From positions 44,472 to 108,471 of the forward strand of contig JAHNUO010000054.1 in NCBI GenBank assembly GCA_019787685.1: DNA of 64,000 nucleotides, written 5' to 3'. A program made the translations under genes and the position numbers. Shown piece by piece: positions 36,131 through 48,659 of the stretch. This DNA comes from Chiua virens. Its lineage: Eukaryota > Basidiomycota > Agaricomycetes > Boletales > Boletaceae. The notes beneath the pieces were generated by a model. That model saw only the letters and a list, made by a program, of their open reading frames with translations, was not told the origin of the DNA and did not search any database. Position 1 is the stretch's first letter. Every line of letters starts with the position of its first letter.

Positions 36131-36476
36131 TCATGGCGCCATCCCTGGTGGACATCTCCGTTAATCCCTATGGAGCTACCCTATATGATTGTCCAGACAG
36201 CGTCATGGGCATGACCTGCGCCTGAGATACGATTCGTTGGCTTCATCGCTGTTAGGGGCTGTGGATGCCGAGCAAGAAGTATGTCCTTTTCTTGCTTAGC
36301 ATGTCTATCCAACCTATGCACTATTCCCTGGTACGGTAGTAATGGGTTTTTCGGTCTCATTTTCATACCTAATGATTTCGTAGTCGGTTATCGTAGTATG
36401 CCTCATTTGGTGGTTGACTTGGATACGCTTTTCTATAGTCCTCAGGGGTTTTCAATTCTTAGCTCCGCCAAACACC
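36131..36476. other. Short gap, nothing recognised
   Basis: Upstream region of the AflY-like gene. An upstream ATG at 36414 is in frame with it, but the intervening residues do not look conserved. Confidence 0.4.
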
Positions 36477-38237
36477 ATGGTGCTCGGATTACCTGCAAGC
36501 ATAAACCCAGGCGTCGTCAACGTTCCCGGGCGCGACCCTCAGGCCCAAGCAGTTGCAGAATCTCTACTCGAACGAGACCGAGAAATTCACCACTGCTTCT
36601 TCAACGAGCAAGGTTTTCACAACCATTTGAGCCATCAGTAAGCGAAAATGTCCAGTCGAAACTATAAGCTAGCTTATGCAAGTCCCATAGCTTGCTCGCA
36701 GCATACGACTTGAGCGCCCCTGCAGCTCTTCTTCAAGCTATATACGTTGCAGAACGTAGTATTCAGAAACTCATCGATGATCAGCCCGAACTAGAGCATG
36801 TGAAGGTGACCCCTGATAACTTTGTGAAGTACATCGGACAGGCAAAGTAAGCGTATCACAGGGGCGCATTGACCAGATTCAGCTAATGATCCATGCGACC
36901 AGGTACTACCATGCATTCTTGGTTTTCTTCACGGAACAGATCAAAGAGTGTGGAATGTCGGAAACGATTGAGAAATATGTATTCAGCCCTGTCGTCACTG
37001 ACGTCGAGGGAACTCAAATGCTGGCAAGATTTATGAGTGGGTTGTGAGTAGCTTCCTTTGGTGCCGATGATCTTCGTGACCGCTCACTTCCCACAATTGT
37101 TACCAGGTATCATCCGTTCATTCAGACAGGGGTACGTCTGCCAGTGTGCCAGTCGGCGGGTGGACCCTTCTTCTGACGTAACTGGAACATAGTATGGCGT
37201 CGAGTTTGGGAGCGATGCAATGGTGGCGCAAGGTCCGTGCGAACTCCATAGAATGCAGTCGAGTCTCATCGATTCATGCTCCAGGGCTCGCCCAAGCTGC
37301 GGTGCATGCCCCGTTGGTTGCCGATCTACTGGATTCTACGGCACCTGGTATAGTGGAGATCAGCGCATCAATGACGACTATTGGGGATGAAAGCAGGAAC
37401 GGAAAGCCTCTTCTTCATATCCTACGCGAACTCTACGACTCCGACGCTCTCAAGCCTGTGGCCTATGACCCTAACAAGTCCATTGCCCAGTATCGAGCGG
37501 ACACACTGAAGGATGGTCGTCCAGAAGCCATAAAGCAATTATGTACCACCTGGTGGGGTGGTGTATCGTCGGAGGGCCAAGCATCCGAGTCCAACATCGA
37601 TTTGAAAGTTGAGGAACTATTTTGGGCGAACACTCTTTTCCTCTGTGGCACAAGCAAGCGAGGTCAAAAGCCGCGCTTGGACTTTGTGCTCATGCACGCG
37701 CTGAACGCGACGCTCTTCCTTCCGTCCTTGTTAAAAGTTCTCTCCGGAGCTTCCAAGGTCAAATTGCTCAAGGCGTTTCTTCCTGTGACGATGATGTTTG
37801 TACTCGCCCGCGGTCGCCCAAGGATTGATGCCAAACTCGTAATGTCATATACTGCCGCTCCACGTCCTCCCGGACAGACAATGACGCGCAGACCAAATGC
37901 AGGCACTGTTGGGGACCCGAGCGAAACATATAACCCATGGCTAAACATCTGTGCATCCGTTATTCACGCGCCGGATGCTCACACTGTGAAGGCTGTCCGG
38001 GCATCGTACTACGCTGCGCAGCATTACGGACACAAGCAACCACGCGATGTTCCCGGATGTTTCATCGACGAGGATCACCAGAAGGAAACACTGCCTGGAA
38101 GCTCCGAGTTGGATGGTACGCTGTTTGTACGGGCAGCCGGTGTTGTGATGGAAACGCTTGGCTGGGTTTCTCATGGAGATGACCCTGGCAAGTGGGATTT
38201 TTCGGGGCTTGGGTGGGATGACGCTTGGGAGAACTGA
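36477..38237 (+). CDS. AflY / questin-oxidase-like protein
   Basis: Six exons join cleanly: 36477-36637, 36691-36846, 36903-37043, 37107-37131, 37193-37232 and 37285-38237, giving 491 residues. The order of motifs matches the questin oxidase-like family (DUF4243, AflY/GedK type): HHCFFNEQGFHNHLSHHLL with the following AAYDLSAPAALLQAIY near the N-terminus, VTPDNFVKYIGQ, YYHAFLVFFTEQI, YHPFIQTGYGVEFGSDAMVA spanning two tiny exons, then a long C-terminal exon with HILRELYDSDAL and GWDDAW at the end. In aflatoxin and geodin pathways such enzymes carry out Baeyer-Villiger-type ring oxidation. Most basidiomycete members have no known substrate, so only the family is claimed. The neighbouring laccases make an aromatic substrate conceivable. 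No signal peptide; probably cytosolic. Confidence 0.85.
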
Positions 38238-38808
38238 GATTCAAGACAAGAGTTGCGCAGGAGAAAAGCGGTGCTTGCTGGTTTAATGCTTTGGATATGG
38301 GCTCGTGTTTCGGTCGCCAATTCTAATGAAGTCATATAGTAGTCCAAACCTTTTCTGTAACAGTAGCTGTAGAGTTATGTATATAACTGACTCCTCTCCG
38401 TCAGTTGGTTCCGGAGTCGTTGGTTGTAATTCATCGCCACTGCACTTTCCGACGACTTCCGAAAACTTCAAGGTCATCTTTCTAGATCTTCCGAGTTCCT
38501 GGACCATTTTCAGTTTTCAGCTCTTCATGTTAGGCTCATGTGTTCACCGGTGCCGGTCATCTCATTCCATATACCATTTATCTTCATTTCTTTCCTGGTC
38601 CTCGCGATGCTAATCACCCACCAGAGACCGCCGGTCCCTTGAGAGTCGTCAATGACATTCGGTCTACAAATCCTTTCTCGTATCGTTCCTCGCGACGGGT
38701 ACAGGTAACGGCCAGTTTTATTTCGGTCTGAGTCTCATACTGATATATTAGTTGTGCCCGTGGTTTGACCCCTTCTGATCTAGGCTGACCATCAGACACT
38801 GTTGCAGG
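38238..38808. other. Gap, nothing recognised
   Basis: 3' flank of the AflY-like gene and 5' flank of the next. Short frames only. Confidence 0.4.
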
Positions 38809-39494
38809 ATGGACAGTCCGATGGCAGAGCAGCATTTGGCGGTCACGATGGCAGAGACAGCCTCCACTCCAGATTGCACGTGTATCCTCTGCACCAGACG
38901 CTCGGTATGTATTAGATTCATTCTTGGTCCTCGTCTCACACTCAACAGGACGCTGGTACAGAAGCAGACCATATACGCACCACCCCAAGATCTCGCCCAC
39001 GCAGACACGTCCGTCGTTCGTTGCCTTCCACAGATAGCATCATGGAAGTGCTATACTCTCCGTCATATCTGGGTACTCCATCTACCTTCCCTGACCCCCC
39101 TTCATACTCCCCAGGAGACACCCAACCTCCTGCTGCTCAAACAGACCGCGTGGAACCCACTGAACGCACATCTGTCATGTCCTCGACGACGGCTACTGCG
39201 AAAGGAATATTTTTTCCGTCAGGCCGTCACGATCCCCTCATCAACGCACCCTCACTGACGGGAATCCCATCCTCCGGGACTCTTTCCGGGAGAGCCCTCT
39301 CAGCGGAGCCCAATGCACCCATCGCCAGCTTAGGCATCGATGTCTTGGAAGAAACAGGGCCACCCCCCGCTTATTCCCGCTTCGACGATAGTCGGCCGCG
39401 TCCTCCCGTTGCTTCGGATGTGTTAGGGCCGTATCCACCCATCTCCCTGCTCAGCCCATCCGCACGAGGAAACTTGGAAGGGGTAGTAGGATAG
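38809..39494 (+). CDS. Small PPxY-motif protein, unknown function
   Basis: Two exons (38809-38904 and 38949-39494, GTATGT donor, CAACAG acceptor) join in phase 0 to give 213 residues. The N-terminus has a small Cys motif, CTCILC. Basic residues follow (TTPRSRPRRHVRRSLP). The rest is disordered, rich in Pro, Ser and Thr, with two PPxY motifs, FPDPPSYSPG and TGPPPAYSRF. PPxY motifs bind WW domains such as those of Rsp5/Nedd4 ubiquitin ligases and arrestin-type adaptors. That would make this a possible ligase adaptor or substrate, but only the motif is seen. I do not recognise a family. An upstream exon cannot be excluded; a hydrophobic upstream segment, as in Ear1/Ssh4-type adaptors, was looked for and not found. 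Confidence 0.55.
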
Positions 39495-39805
39495 GTACGG
39501 GTAGGAAGTGGAGACAGGCAATGAAGCACGACAAATCGATGTATCCATGTCTCAAATATATTATTTGATGTTTAAGTTCATGAGTAGCCAGTATTTCCGA
39601 GTTGCTACTAGGTCCCTGTCTTCGCATTCATGCACTAAGGACAGTGTCACGTGTGTCACGTGCCTACGACGCGCACCGTTCCGCGAGCGTGACGAGCGTC
39701 CTCTCTTGCTTACATACAGCCATCAAAGATCTCTATCAGTACACGAATAGACGCTCCGCTCTACGATCAACGTTGGGGCCAATACTACCGCAAGTATCGA
39801 TCATC

Positions 39806-42800
39806 ATGTTCCCTTACAAGTTTGCGCCTCCTGCAGGCTCCCAAAAGAAGGACACTTACCAAGCAAGCGCCTCTTTCAATAACCCACTCAAGAGATCAGG
39901 CCTTGATGTGACACAAAGCACCAACATCAATTCAAATTTAAATACTTCGAAAACAGGAATGGACAGCAGCTTCACCCAGTCGCTCTCATCGCGCCTTGTC
40001 GAGCCGCGCGTTCAAGCGAGGTCAACCTACCCGCACTCTCCTCCAGAAACCATAGACTCCAAGTTTTATATCCCTGCAGGAGTAAGTACTCGTCTCTCTG
40101 TTTTGTCTCGTTCATAGAATTCGCTCATCAGGGAGCATCGAGACCCTGGGATGATCCAACACTGCCAGTGGCAGGTGCGTATATGCGCGTGAACTCCATC
40201 GTATATATCGCTGTGATGGTTTTGAATGCATATTAGGAGAAACTGGTTTTAATGCACGCGCATTTACGTCGCCCGTTCCATCTGCAGGAGATTATCCCAA
40301 GAAATCCATCAAGGTGGAAACCCCAGAAGTTGACCTGAACCTTCCCATGGGTGAATTCGGGCTTATGCTGGCGGGCAAGTTTCACGCATTAGAGAAAAGA
40401 GAGGCCGAGCAGGTACGCCTTCGCACTTGCCGATCTCAAAGTGTTCATTGTACTTTTCCTACGTGCAGCGCGAGTATATAGCAGATTTAGAATCACGACT
40501 AGTGGTCAAGAATGAACAATATGCGACTCTATCGAAGAATTTTGCTCGGATAGAAAATGCGCATAAGCAGACAATGGAGAGAAATCGTGATGCACTGGGT
40601 AGAGCTTCCAAAAAGTGTGAAATCGCGGTTGTTGTTGTTTCCCGACTGTTTCTCACCGAACACCTTCACAGCTACTCGGCGCTAAAATCCGAGTTAGATG
40701 AGTTGAAACACTCCTCGGACTCGTCGTCACTAATCATAGCGGAGGCGAAAGCTACTATGGAGAGTCTGCGAGATAGCACGCAGACCAGCCTTCAAGGTTA
40801 GTTTTGTCCTAATATATATTCGCCGTCCTCTGAGGACAGGATTCTTGCAAGAACTTCAATCCATGTTCTATAGCGACGGTCGCTTCATTCCGACCGCAGA
40901 GACAAGAGCAATAGTTCATGAACTCCGTGCTGAGCTTTCGAAGAGTAAGTCGGCAGTCGTTCAGGGGCAAACTAACCAACGATGGTTTTCGTAGCCCAGC
41001 AAGTGGCGGACTTGCTTCGCGATAAACTACACACCATGGGCAGTGATTTAGCAGAAGCCCGAACCCGTGTCGTGGAATTGGAAGAATCGACGAGAGAAGA
41101 GAGGAATCGAAGCGACTCGACCTTGCTCCAAATGCGCCAGTCTGGTAAGATAGAGTCATCATTGCAGAAATGGGATGCTGATGAAGGAGTAGCCGACAAA
41201 ATAGCGGAACTCACGCGATACTTGGAAGAACAAAAACATGATTCAGTAGAGGCCACAGTGAAGGTTCATGCAATGGAACAGCAGTTATTGCATACACAAA
41301 GAGAGTGAGTTTACCGCACCCTTCACCGATGACACACCACAAACTTTGGTATACATGATAAGGCTGCAGGAAGCGAAGTCTGTGATAACCTCGATGAGGG
41401 AAGAGTATGTCCTTCCATTCCATTCCCTCGGATATCACGGGTTGACCGCCATCGCCAAGCACGAATGCGCGGGAAGAGCTTCATGAAGAATTACAAGTAA
41501 AGCTCCGTACCCTTCGCCATACGATCGACTTTCAAGAAGGAAATGTAAAGGCTTTCGAAACACGGTACCTGCATCCTTCACCTGTGATTTTTCTCTGAAC
41601 CCTGATCAGGGCCCGGGCTGCGGAAGAAGAATTGGTTCAAGCTTTGAACCGTAATCACGAGTTGCAGGGTCGGGTCGACTCTGCTATCGCCCTAGAGAAG
41701 AACTTGACACAGCAGGCATCTCGTCTACTCTCAGAGCGTGATGAAACTAAGGAGAAACTGCAATCCGTTGAACGTTTACTGGCTGAAGGACAAGCATGCG
41801 AAAAGAAACTCTTTTCCGACTTAGCGAAGACATTGAACGAGCGGGATGCCCTCGCAGACAAGTTGGATTCATTCGACGATGTCAGTCGTGAGCTAAAAAT
41901 GTGCCGCGAAAAGTAAGGATCAACTGTATCAGAGCGCTTGCGGTTGCTCAGCTTTCGCAGATACGCCGAGAGTCAAGTCTCTCTGAAGGTAGTGATTGCC
42001 TCTTAGTTTCCGGAACCTCTTTCATGACGTTCACAGGTCCTTCAAGAGAGGTCTGACGATCAATGCCTGACCTTGGCTGCGACGAAGGAATCCATGGGGG
42101 AACTGCAGGTGCACTCTCAGCTACTCTACGCAATACTTCTTATAGACCATCGTCCGACTAGGAACGGCTTCATGCAGCAACTGTCGGTGATCATTTCCCG
42201 CACAACTCGTCGAAAATGCTGATTCTCCACCAAGGAACTATCCATTGAATCCAAACGCGAGATTTTCTATCTTAAAGAACAGAATAGCGTATCGAGGACC
42301 AAACTTGACCGTGCTGAGCAGGAGATTGAAGACAAGACTGTATCATTTCGTCAAGAACTTGAAGAGAAGAATGCATCGTTTCATGCACTTCGGGTTGAGT
42401 TGTCCCGGAAGGAGGGCGTATTCGAAGGATTGCTGGAAGCAGAAAGCTTGTCCAAGAAGGAGGCGCTTGGTCGAGCACAAGAAACAAAAACTGAGGCCGA
42501 TTCACTCCTAGCAGAGCTTGCGCGAAAAGACAATGATATAGAGGAACTGACTAAGCGACTCGCTGCGGCCGAGACCCCTTCTGCTGAACGCGAACGGGAA
42601 GTTTCGGGCCTGAAAGTGCGCGTCGCTGAGCTAGAAGCGACCGAAAAGAGGCTAGTAGACCGAGCTATCAATATATCTCGCCGATATGAGACTAATGACA
42701 TGGTGAATTCCATTCCTCCGATGTTACGCAATGACGACAGTTACTCCCCATCTCTATAGAATGACGATGAAAAGGCATTGGTCGCTCTGTTGATGCAGAA

Positions 42801-43705
42801 GGCCCGAGGAATTCACGATCGGGAAATGGTAGAGAAGACTAACGAAATTAAACGGGTATGTTACGAGGTACCGTGCATTCGTTTGTTCAACTGCTTGCAG
42901 CGTGACACCGTGATCAAACAACACGACGCAAGAATCGCGCAACTAGAAGATGCCCTAGCCCGCCGAATTTACGAAGCAGTTCGTGAAGGTTACTTCGGCG
43001 TTTTCGCTGACCCGGATATGAAACTTTTATAGACATGCTCGGCATCCGCAAAAGGTATCAACGAAGAAAGCAACTCGATGGCCATTGATGCTGCAAAGCC
43101 GCAAGCACCATCTTCCGATCATCAACCGGAAATCCGCGGTGTAAAACACGACGGCCCCTCGATCACCGCAACTCATAGGACTGCAGTGAATTCTTCCATC
43201 GCTGGCCCTTCGAGTCGATCATCTGGTTACTCCACATTTTCCAAACTTTGCAGAGAAGACACCGATGACATCGCAAACTTCGAAGATCAGAATCCACCAG
43301 TGGCGACGGGGAAACGCGTCATGCTTACCGATGATAATGATATCGAGGACGAATCCTCGCGGCCCGCGCGGCGAGTGGTACATCTCTATTTGCTTTCTGT
43401 CCTAGCGTTCATCTGGTTTTTTGACCCACCGTTTTTCTTTTTCTGTTTCCGCGCCACACACACCTGCCCGCGCATTTACCTTGTTCTTCATATGGCTTCT
43501 TCTCCGTCCTGCCTTCACCTTGACGCCACAACTTCGCGTGTCAGAAGTTTGCAAGGGGAACCGGTATGGAAAAACCACTCCTTGATCAGGTCTTTGTCTC
43601 TCTTCTTTTCTCCGCGTGTTTCTTTGAAACTCGAATTTTCTGTAGGGCGTGGCCCTGGCGACTTCCGGCACTGGGAACAAGAAGAAGACGACGAGACGTC
43701 GTTGA
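39806..43705 (+). CDS. Long multi-exon coiled-coil protein
   Basis: At least a dozen exons share one theme. The N-terminus (MFPYKFAPPAGSQKKDTYQ) starts a roughly 150-residue polar, Ser-rich head. Most of the rest is heptad-patterned, charged coiled coil: LESRLVVKNEQYATLSKNFA, ADLLRDKLHTMGSDLAEART, EEELVQALNRNHELQGRV, RSARKE-type runs and VSGLKVRVAELEATEKRLVD. Introns are short and fall between heptad blocks. A polar tail follows (PARR at about 43370). After a long intron-containing stretch, a basic end reads GVALATSGTGNKKKTTRRR, with a stop at 43703-43705. The length is near 900 residues. Architecture suggests a structural, tethering or chromosome-associated role, and the basic C-terminus could be a nuclear signal. 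I do not recognise a specific family. The exon layout between 43380 and 43645 is uncertain. Confidence 0.65.
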
Positions 43706-44287
43706 GCTCAAAGCGCGGGGGACTCAACTTGACGACTGCACGTTCCTCGCACGACTTCTTCATTCGCTGGCCTCGTGTGTTCCTTGTCGTACTACCACCA
43801 TGCATCTGGCTGTCCACGTTTTTTTTATCGACTGCCTGTCTGGTTCGTAGACAGTACATGTATCCAGATCGAGTTCATCCGCACGAGAAGACAGGCAAAT
43901 AAATCAATTTGGCATTGATACACAGGTGATATGGACTAGAATAGATTATACAAGAGCATGTGCAAGTGCTTTAGCGACAACAAGACGTACGAGCAACGCG
44001 GTATTACATGACGGGGCATGAACCGAACCGAACAACGACACATGCAAGGAGGGGAATATACAGAACACAGCGAGTGATATACGCGACAGCAGGATCGATA
44101 GAGATCGTCCAAGAAGGTATCAGTATATGCGGTGATGATTTGATGGTCAAGTATAGCGTCCAGCAGACGGGAGTGTCCAAGATACCAAGAAGCAAAAAAC
44201 ACAATGATACAATGCGTGAGCGTGGGGGGAGAAAGCGCGGCCGCGAGGGGAGGGGATGTATAAGATATACATCCGCAATAGAATGCC
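43706..44287. other. Convergent 3' flanks
   Basis: Lies between the ends of the coiled-coil gene (+) and the C2HC-repeat gene (-). Nothing else seen. Confidence 0.4.
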
Positions 44288-46593
44288 TCAGTCTGGGAGG
44301 CGCAGAGTATCGCCTTCAAAAATAATGTCGCCCTTGTCTGAGAGGGCAGCGACAGCCTTAGCAACTTCAGCTGTATCAAAATCCTCGTGCTTGTCCGGCG
44401 GCATGGCAGCATTGAGGTATGTCAATAACGAGGATACCGTCATGTCGTCAGTCGATTCATAAGTGGCCGTGAACAGATACGCAATAGATGAGAATATGAA
44501 ATTCATGCTAAAAACAAGGAAAACGATCAACGTCAACTTTCTCGGGATAAACACAATAGCATAAATGGATAGAAAGAAACAAATGAGGTAGAACAAAGGG
44601 GAATGTAAACGGCGTTATCAAAATCACATACCGGCCATGCGCCGAGTCCAGATCCGACAAGCTCCATATCAGTCTTCGAGTTAACCTGTTTGGCGATGTT
44701 CCCGAATCCACTGAGGCTGTTACCTCAGCTTCAACTTTGCTTTTGGGACGTATCGCACGCGCAGCTTGTGCTTTCCGAGGAGGCCCGCTTGTTGCGGGAT
44801 CAGAAGATGATGGCCACGGTGGTCCAAATCGGGAGTCGGGACCATCGACCAACCGTTGTTTCTTCGTAGAAAGTGGGGGAAGCCGAGACTCCGTTGGTAT
44901 AGTCGCAGCCTTCGACTTACGCCTCTCTTCTCCACGGCTGGAATCGAATCCATCGACAAGCCCGTCATCGGAATCTAACTCGTCTTCAGCGGATGCGTCG
45001 TCGTCAGTGAGGCTATCCTCCACGGCTGGTTGACCTCCATTGGCACTCGAGTCGGCTGCTTGAGCGGCTTTTTGCGCGCGTCGCTCGCTAAACACAGAAA
45101 ATGATCCCACAACGGACGGAGAAAGAAAGGATATTCCCTCGTGTGAGTAACAAAAGGGCAAAGATAAAAAGGGTCGACCCACTGCCTGGCTAAACATTTT
45201 CCACGATGCTGCAACCAGGGGTATGCGCAGTACGAACTGTCCTGCCTGAGTTGTACCCATTTCTTGCAAAGAGTACAAAATACTCTGTTGGGTTCAACCT
45301 CTCCGACAAGCGCATCTGCTCGGAGTGTAGCGGCCCGCTGTTCGGCGTTTCGCCGGCGAGACTCATGAGCTGGAGGGAAATTAGTCGGTGTGAGATCCTT
45401 GAACGAGGAAGAGGGGGAGCCCGGGGCGCCACCAGACTTGGGGATTGGAGGAGAGATGTCTATATTTGCTTGAGAAATATATCGAGAACTACCTGCATGG
45501 GGAGCGTTGGTCTCGATGGGAACGACGGAGCGAGAGTGTGAATCATCGATGGGAGGTCTACCCATGCTTAGACCCAGCTGTCAACATCGAAAAATATACA
45601 AAGACAAACCTAGAACTCGAAGCAGGGTCCATTTGGCTAGGAGACGCGGCCGATTGACCCACAGATTTTTGACACGCAGAGCGGTGTTGTAACCACTTCT
45701 GCACAGCTTGCATATGATTTTCCGGGCTGACTGGGAGCCACTGGTCACAGATGTTGCACAGGATACGCTCAGCGTCGAATTTGCGAACATCAGGGTCCTT
45801 GGAAAGTAGAGCGTTACGCTCGTCCAATCCATAGCTGTTCTTGGTGTTTCTGAGTAATGATGTGAAATTCTGTGGCGTTAAGTCACCGATGTACTTACAT
45901 TTTCTTGGATAGGCAACTCTTGCGGTGAGCGTCCCATGGAATGGAACAATACGTGGAGTTAGGGCGCAGGCGGATCCATTTGTCACAAGAAGCGCACAGG
46001 ACACGATAGGCCTCGAATTCGGCAACATATGGGTCTGCACGCAAGTACTCGATACGCTCTTCTTCTGTCCGCTTAGCACGGCGTCGTTTCGGAGGTGGGT
46101 TCGCGAGTGCCTCGGCTGTGCTCTCCGGGGTGTAAATAACTGGCTCGGGGACCGACTGAGTAGTGTTGGCACTGGACGGACGATGGGGGTCGGTGGAAAT
46201 GTCAGAGAGACACGGAAGTGACATACCATTGCTGCCGATGCGCGTCCCAATGTTTCAAGGTGAAACCGCCGGTTCCTTCGTCCCGGAAAGAAACACCTTC
46301 GCCGCAGACCTCGCATATGACGCGACCTGTTTCATACTCGCCTTTGGGGCCGATGGCGGAGGCTCTGAGAGGTCTAGAGTCGCCCTCAGGGGAGTGATCT
46401 CGACCCGGGGGCGTCTTGCGCTTGCGAGGATTTCTAATGGGTGGTGAGTGCGCGTGGAGACGGATCAAAAAGAGATGCGCACGCGGGAGCGGCGAGCGAG
46501 GGGGAAGGCAATGAAGTGGGAACACTGCAAGACACGTTCTAGTGAGATCAACGGACACAGCGAGAGTGCGCACGGATGGGTGTCCACGTCCAT
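44288..46593 (-). CDS. Protein with four C2HC zinc-binding modules (protein A)
   Basis: Seven exons can be threaded on the minus strand. Proposed start MDVDTHPCALSL (46593-46559), then 46433-46227, 46171-45899, 45849 to about 45660, about 45588-45180, about 45087-44640 and about 44510-44288. The first four larger exons each hold one copy of the same module: VICEVCGEGV to HWDAHRQQC, VLCASCDKWI to PWDAHRKSC, ILCNICDQWL to KWLQHRSAC and VFCTLCKKWV to PWLQHRGKC. The pattern is C-x2-C-x(19-21)-H-x3-C with an aromatic residue before the His. Each is preceded by a helix-like R-x-x-x-L-x-x-D stretch. An acidic/Ser-rich linker follows. The C-terminal exon, TVSSLLTYLNAAMPPDKHED then VAKAVAALSDKGDIIFEGDT, looks like a small winged-helix fold. 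A nucleic-acid-binding role is plausible; the family is not known to me. Confidence 0.7.
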
Positions 46594-48659
46594 ACGACGA
46601 CCAAAGCAGCGATGACGGAGAAAGAAAGAAAGAAAAAAGAAAAAAAAGAGGAAAGATGGTACGGAGAGGGAGAGAAGGGGTTAATATGTGTGCAAGTTAT
46701 TCGGATCCAAAACGCATTTTACAGAAACAAGTGAAAAATATGTCACAGATCCGGGATTTCGAGAACATAACCAAAGCTTGATTCGCACGTACATATTCAA
46801 TCTCCGCACAACATTTCTCGTTAATTATCCAGGAACATCCTCGAAACACATGTCCGTTCCTTTTCCGTGGCTGCCGGCTCGAAACTTTGTATTAGCTCCT
46901 TCCCAGCTGTTTTCTCGTTCCGAGCCTGCATCCTCGAATCCCCTACATCCTGCCACGTCCTGATGGCGGCATGATAGCTAGTCCTCCAGTTCCCTCCACG
47001 TTTCCATGGAACTGTTCCCTCCCATGTTCTTCCCTTCACTCGTCTTTCATTTCTCCTCCCATCATGTCCTCTCATCCGGCATTTCCAGAAACGTGATATC
47101 AATCAGCTGTTCTGTGCGCATCGCCAGGTTTTCATTCTCTCCCCCGTGCTTTATCATTATGCGATGCTTTCGGTCATGATTTGATCGCTCCTAGCAGCGC
47201 AATTCAGGCGTGCCACTGCGCTATTCCAGCTACTCGCTTTCCACATTGATCTTCTTTTACATACAGTTTGTTTCGCAGCAGTCATCTTCCTCCCTCGGGT
47301 CTAAAACGGCAACTCTATGTTTGCTCGCTTCATGTCGTGCTGGTCCGGAATCACTTCCGCGTGGTGTGAATACTCTGGGTTGTCATGTCACCCCTATGAC
47401 TGGTCCCACCCTTGCGATTGTTCTCCCGTGTTTCAGTGTCAATCACTTGGTCTATCCTGTGCAAACGTATTACCGCCGTCCTGGCCAGAGTCTCATCTCA
47501 ATTCTCTCAAGGTCCCGCATCTCACAGCATCCGCGGCATAAACCGTAAGCGCGATCCAAATTCAAACTCGATTCACATCTGTTTTGGAACAATCCTTGGA
47601 AAATGAATCACAAACCCCGGTTCGTGTCGTTTTCCGTTTCTTGTTTGTCATTTCCTTTATTTTTATTTTTATTTTTTTAATTCCGTGTGAAGAACTTTTT
47701 CTTTTCTTTTCAATGAAGATGAAGAATTGGGTATAACTCTACCATAGCGCCGGAACTTCAGCATATGTCGTATTCAATTGATCGCCGTTGACATGGCTCA
47801 GGAAAACACATGGACCCATATGGTTAGCTTCACTCTGCCTCCACGCGGTTCCACTCGCCCCTAGGGGATTCCCGGGCTTATGTTTTAATCCCACCTCCAT
47901 GTCCGCCGTGAAGTGGAGCCCGAATACATACGACCCCGCAGGATTAGGTTTTAAATCAGACACTACATACCGTCGGTTAAAAGCTCAATCTCCTTTCTTT
48001 ACAAATATATGGCCATGCAGGCGTCGATCGCGATAACGTCCTTAATTGAGGCACCGGACACACTTTTTTGGGTTATCTTTAGACCACATTCTGTCTAGTC
48101 TGTGCGCCCGCTTCTGTGGGTAATCCGATATGACATGGTTCGAAGTATGATTTATTGTCGTGTCCACGGCCAACATATAATTCGATCCGATGCGGCAGAG
48201 TCAACGAGGAAGCAATACTTCTCAACATAGGTTTCCCTCTGGCTTGTCTCAGTTAGGTGGCTTGGATTACGATCTCTTTAACCACACAGATCACTATCAG
48301 TCACATCACTTGATCACCCCATCGAGACAGCGAAGATAATTTTTTGATGGTGATTCAATACAATACCCTGATATAACTTACGGGAAACGATAGTCGGCAT
48401 CATTTGCATCAAGCTCACAAGCGCCAGGTCATGCGTGGTAAATAGCATCGGCGCTGTGGTCAATCAAATCCGCGGACTCCCAATCGCCCGCCGCCTGGTA
48501 TGGTTCTGCTGGCGACACACCTTCCGCTCACGACCGCCACTAAGATAGTCGAAGGGAGTTTCAAAGAGACATCGATACCATTTCGGTAGTATTATCCACG
48601 TGGCGCAATTCTATTACCTCGATTCTCCATCGGATGCTGTCAGCATAACCTAAAAATTG
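46594..48659. other. 2.1-kb gap, pyrimidine-rich in part
   Basis: No gene assembled. There is an A/G-rich tract at about 46615-46660 on the + strand and T-rich DNA at 47640-47710. Frames at 47210-47550 are low-complexity Ser/Leu readings without homology that I recognise. Confidence 0.4.

Noticed and set aside
43380..43510. Hydrophobic run in the coiled-coil gene as a membrane segment
   Set aside because: It lies in what is better read as intron between the P-A-R-R tail and the basic last exon.
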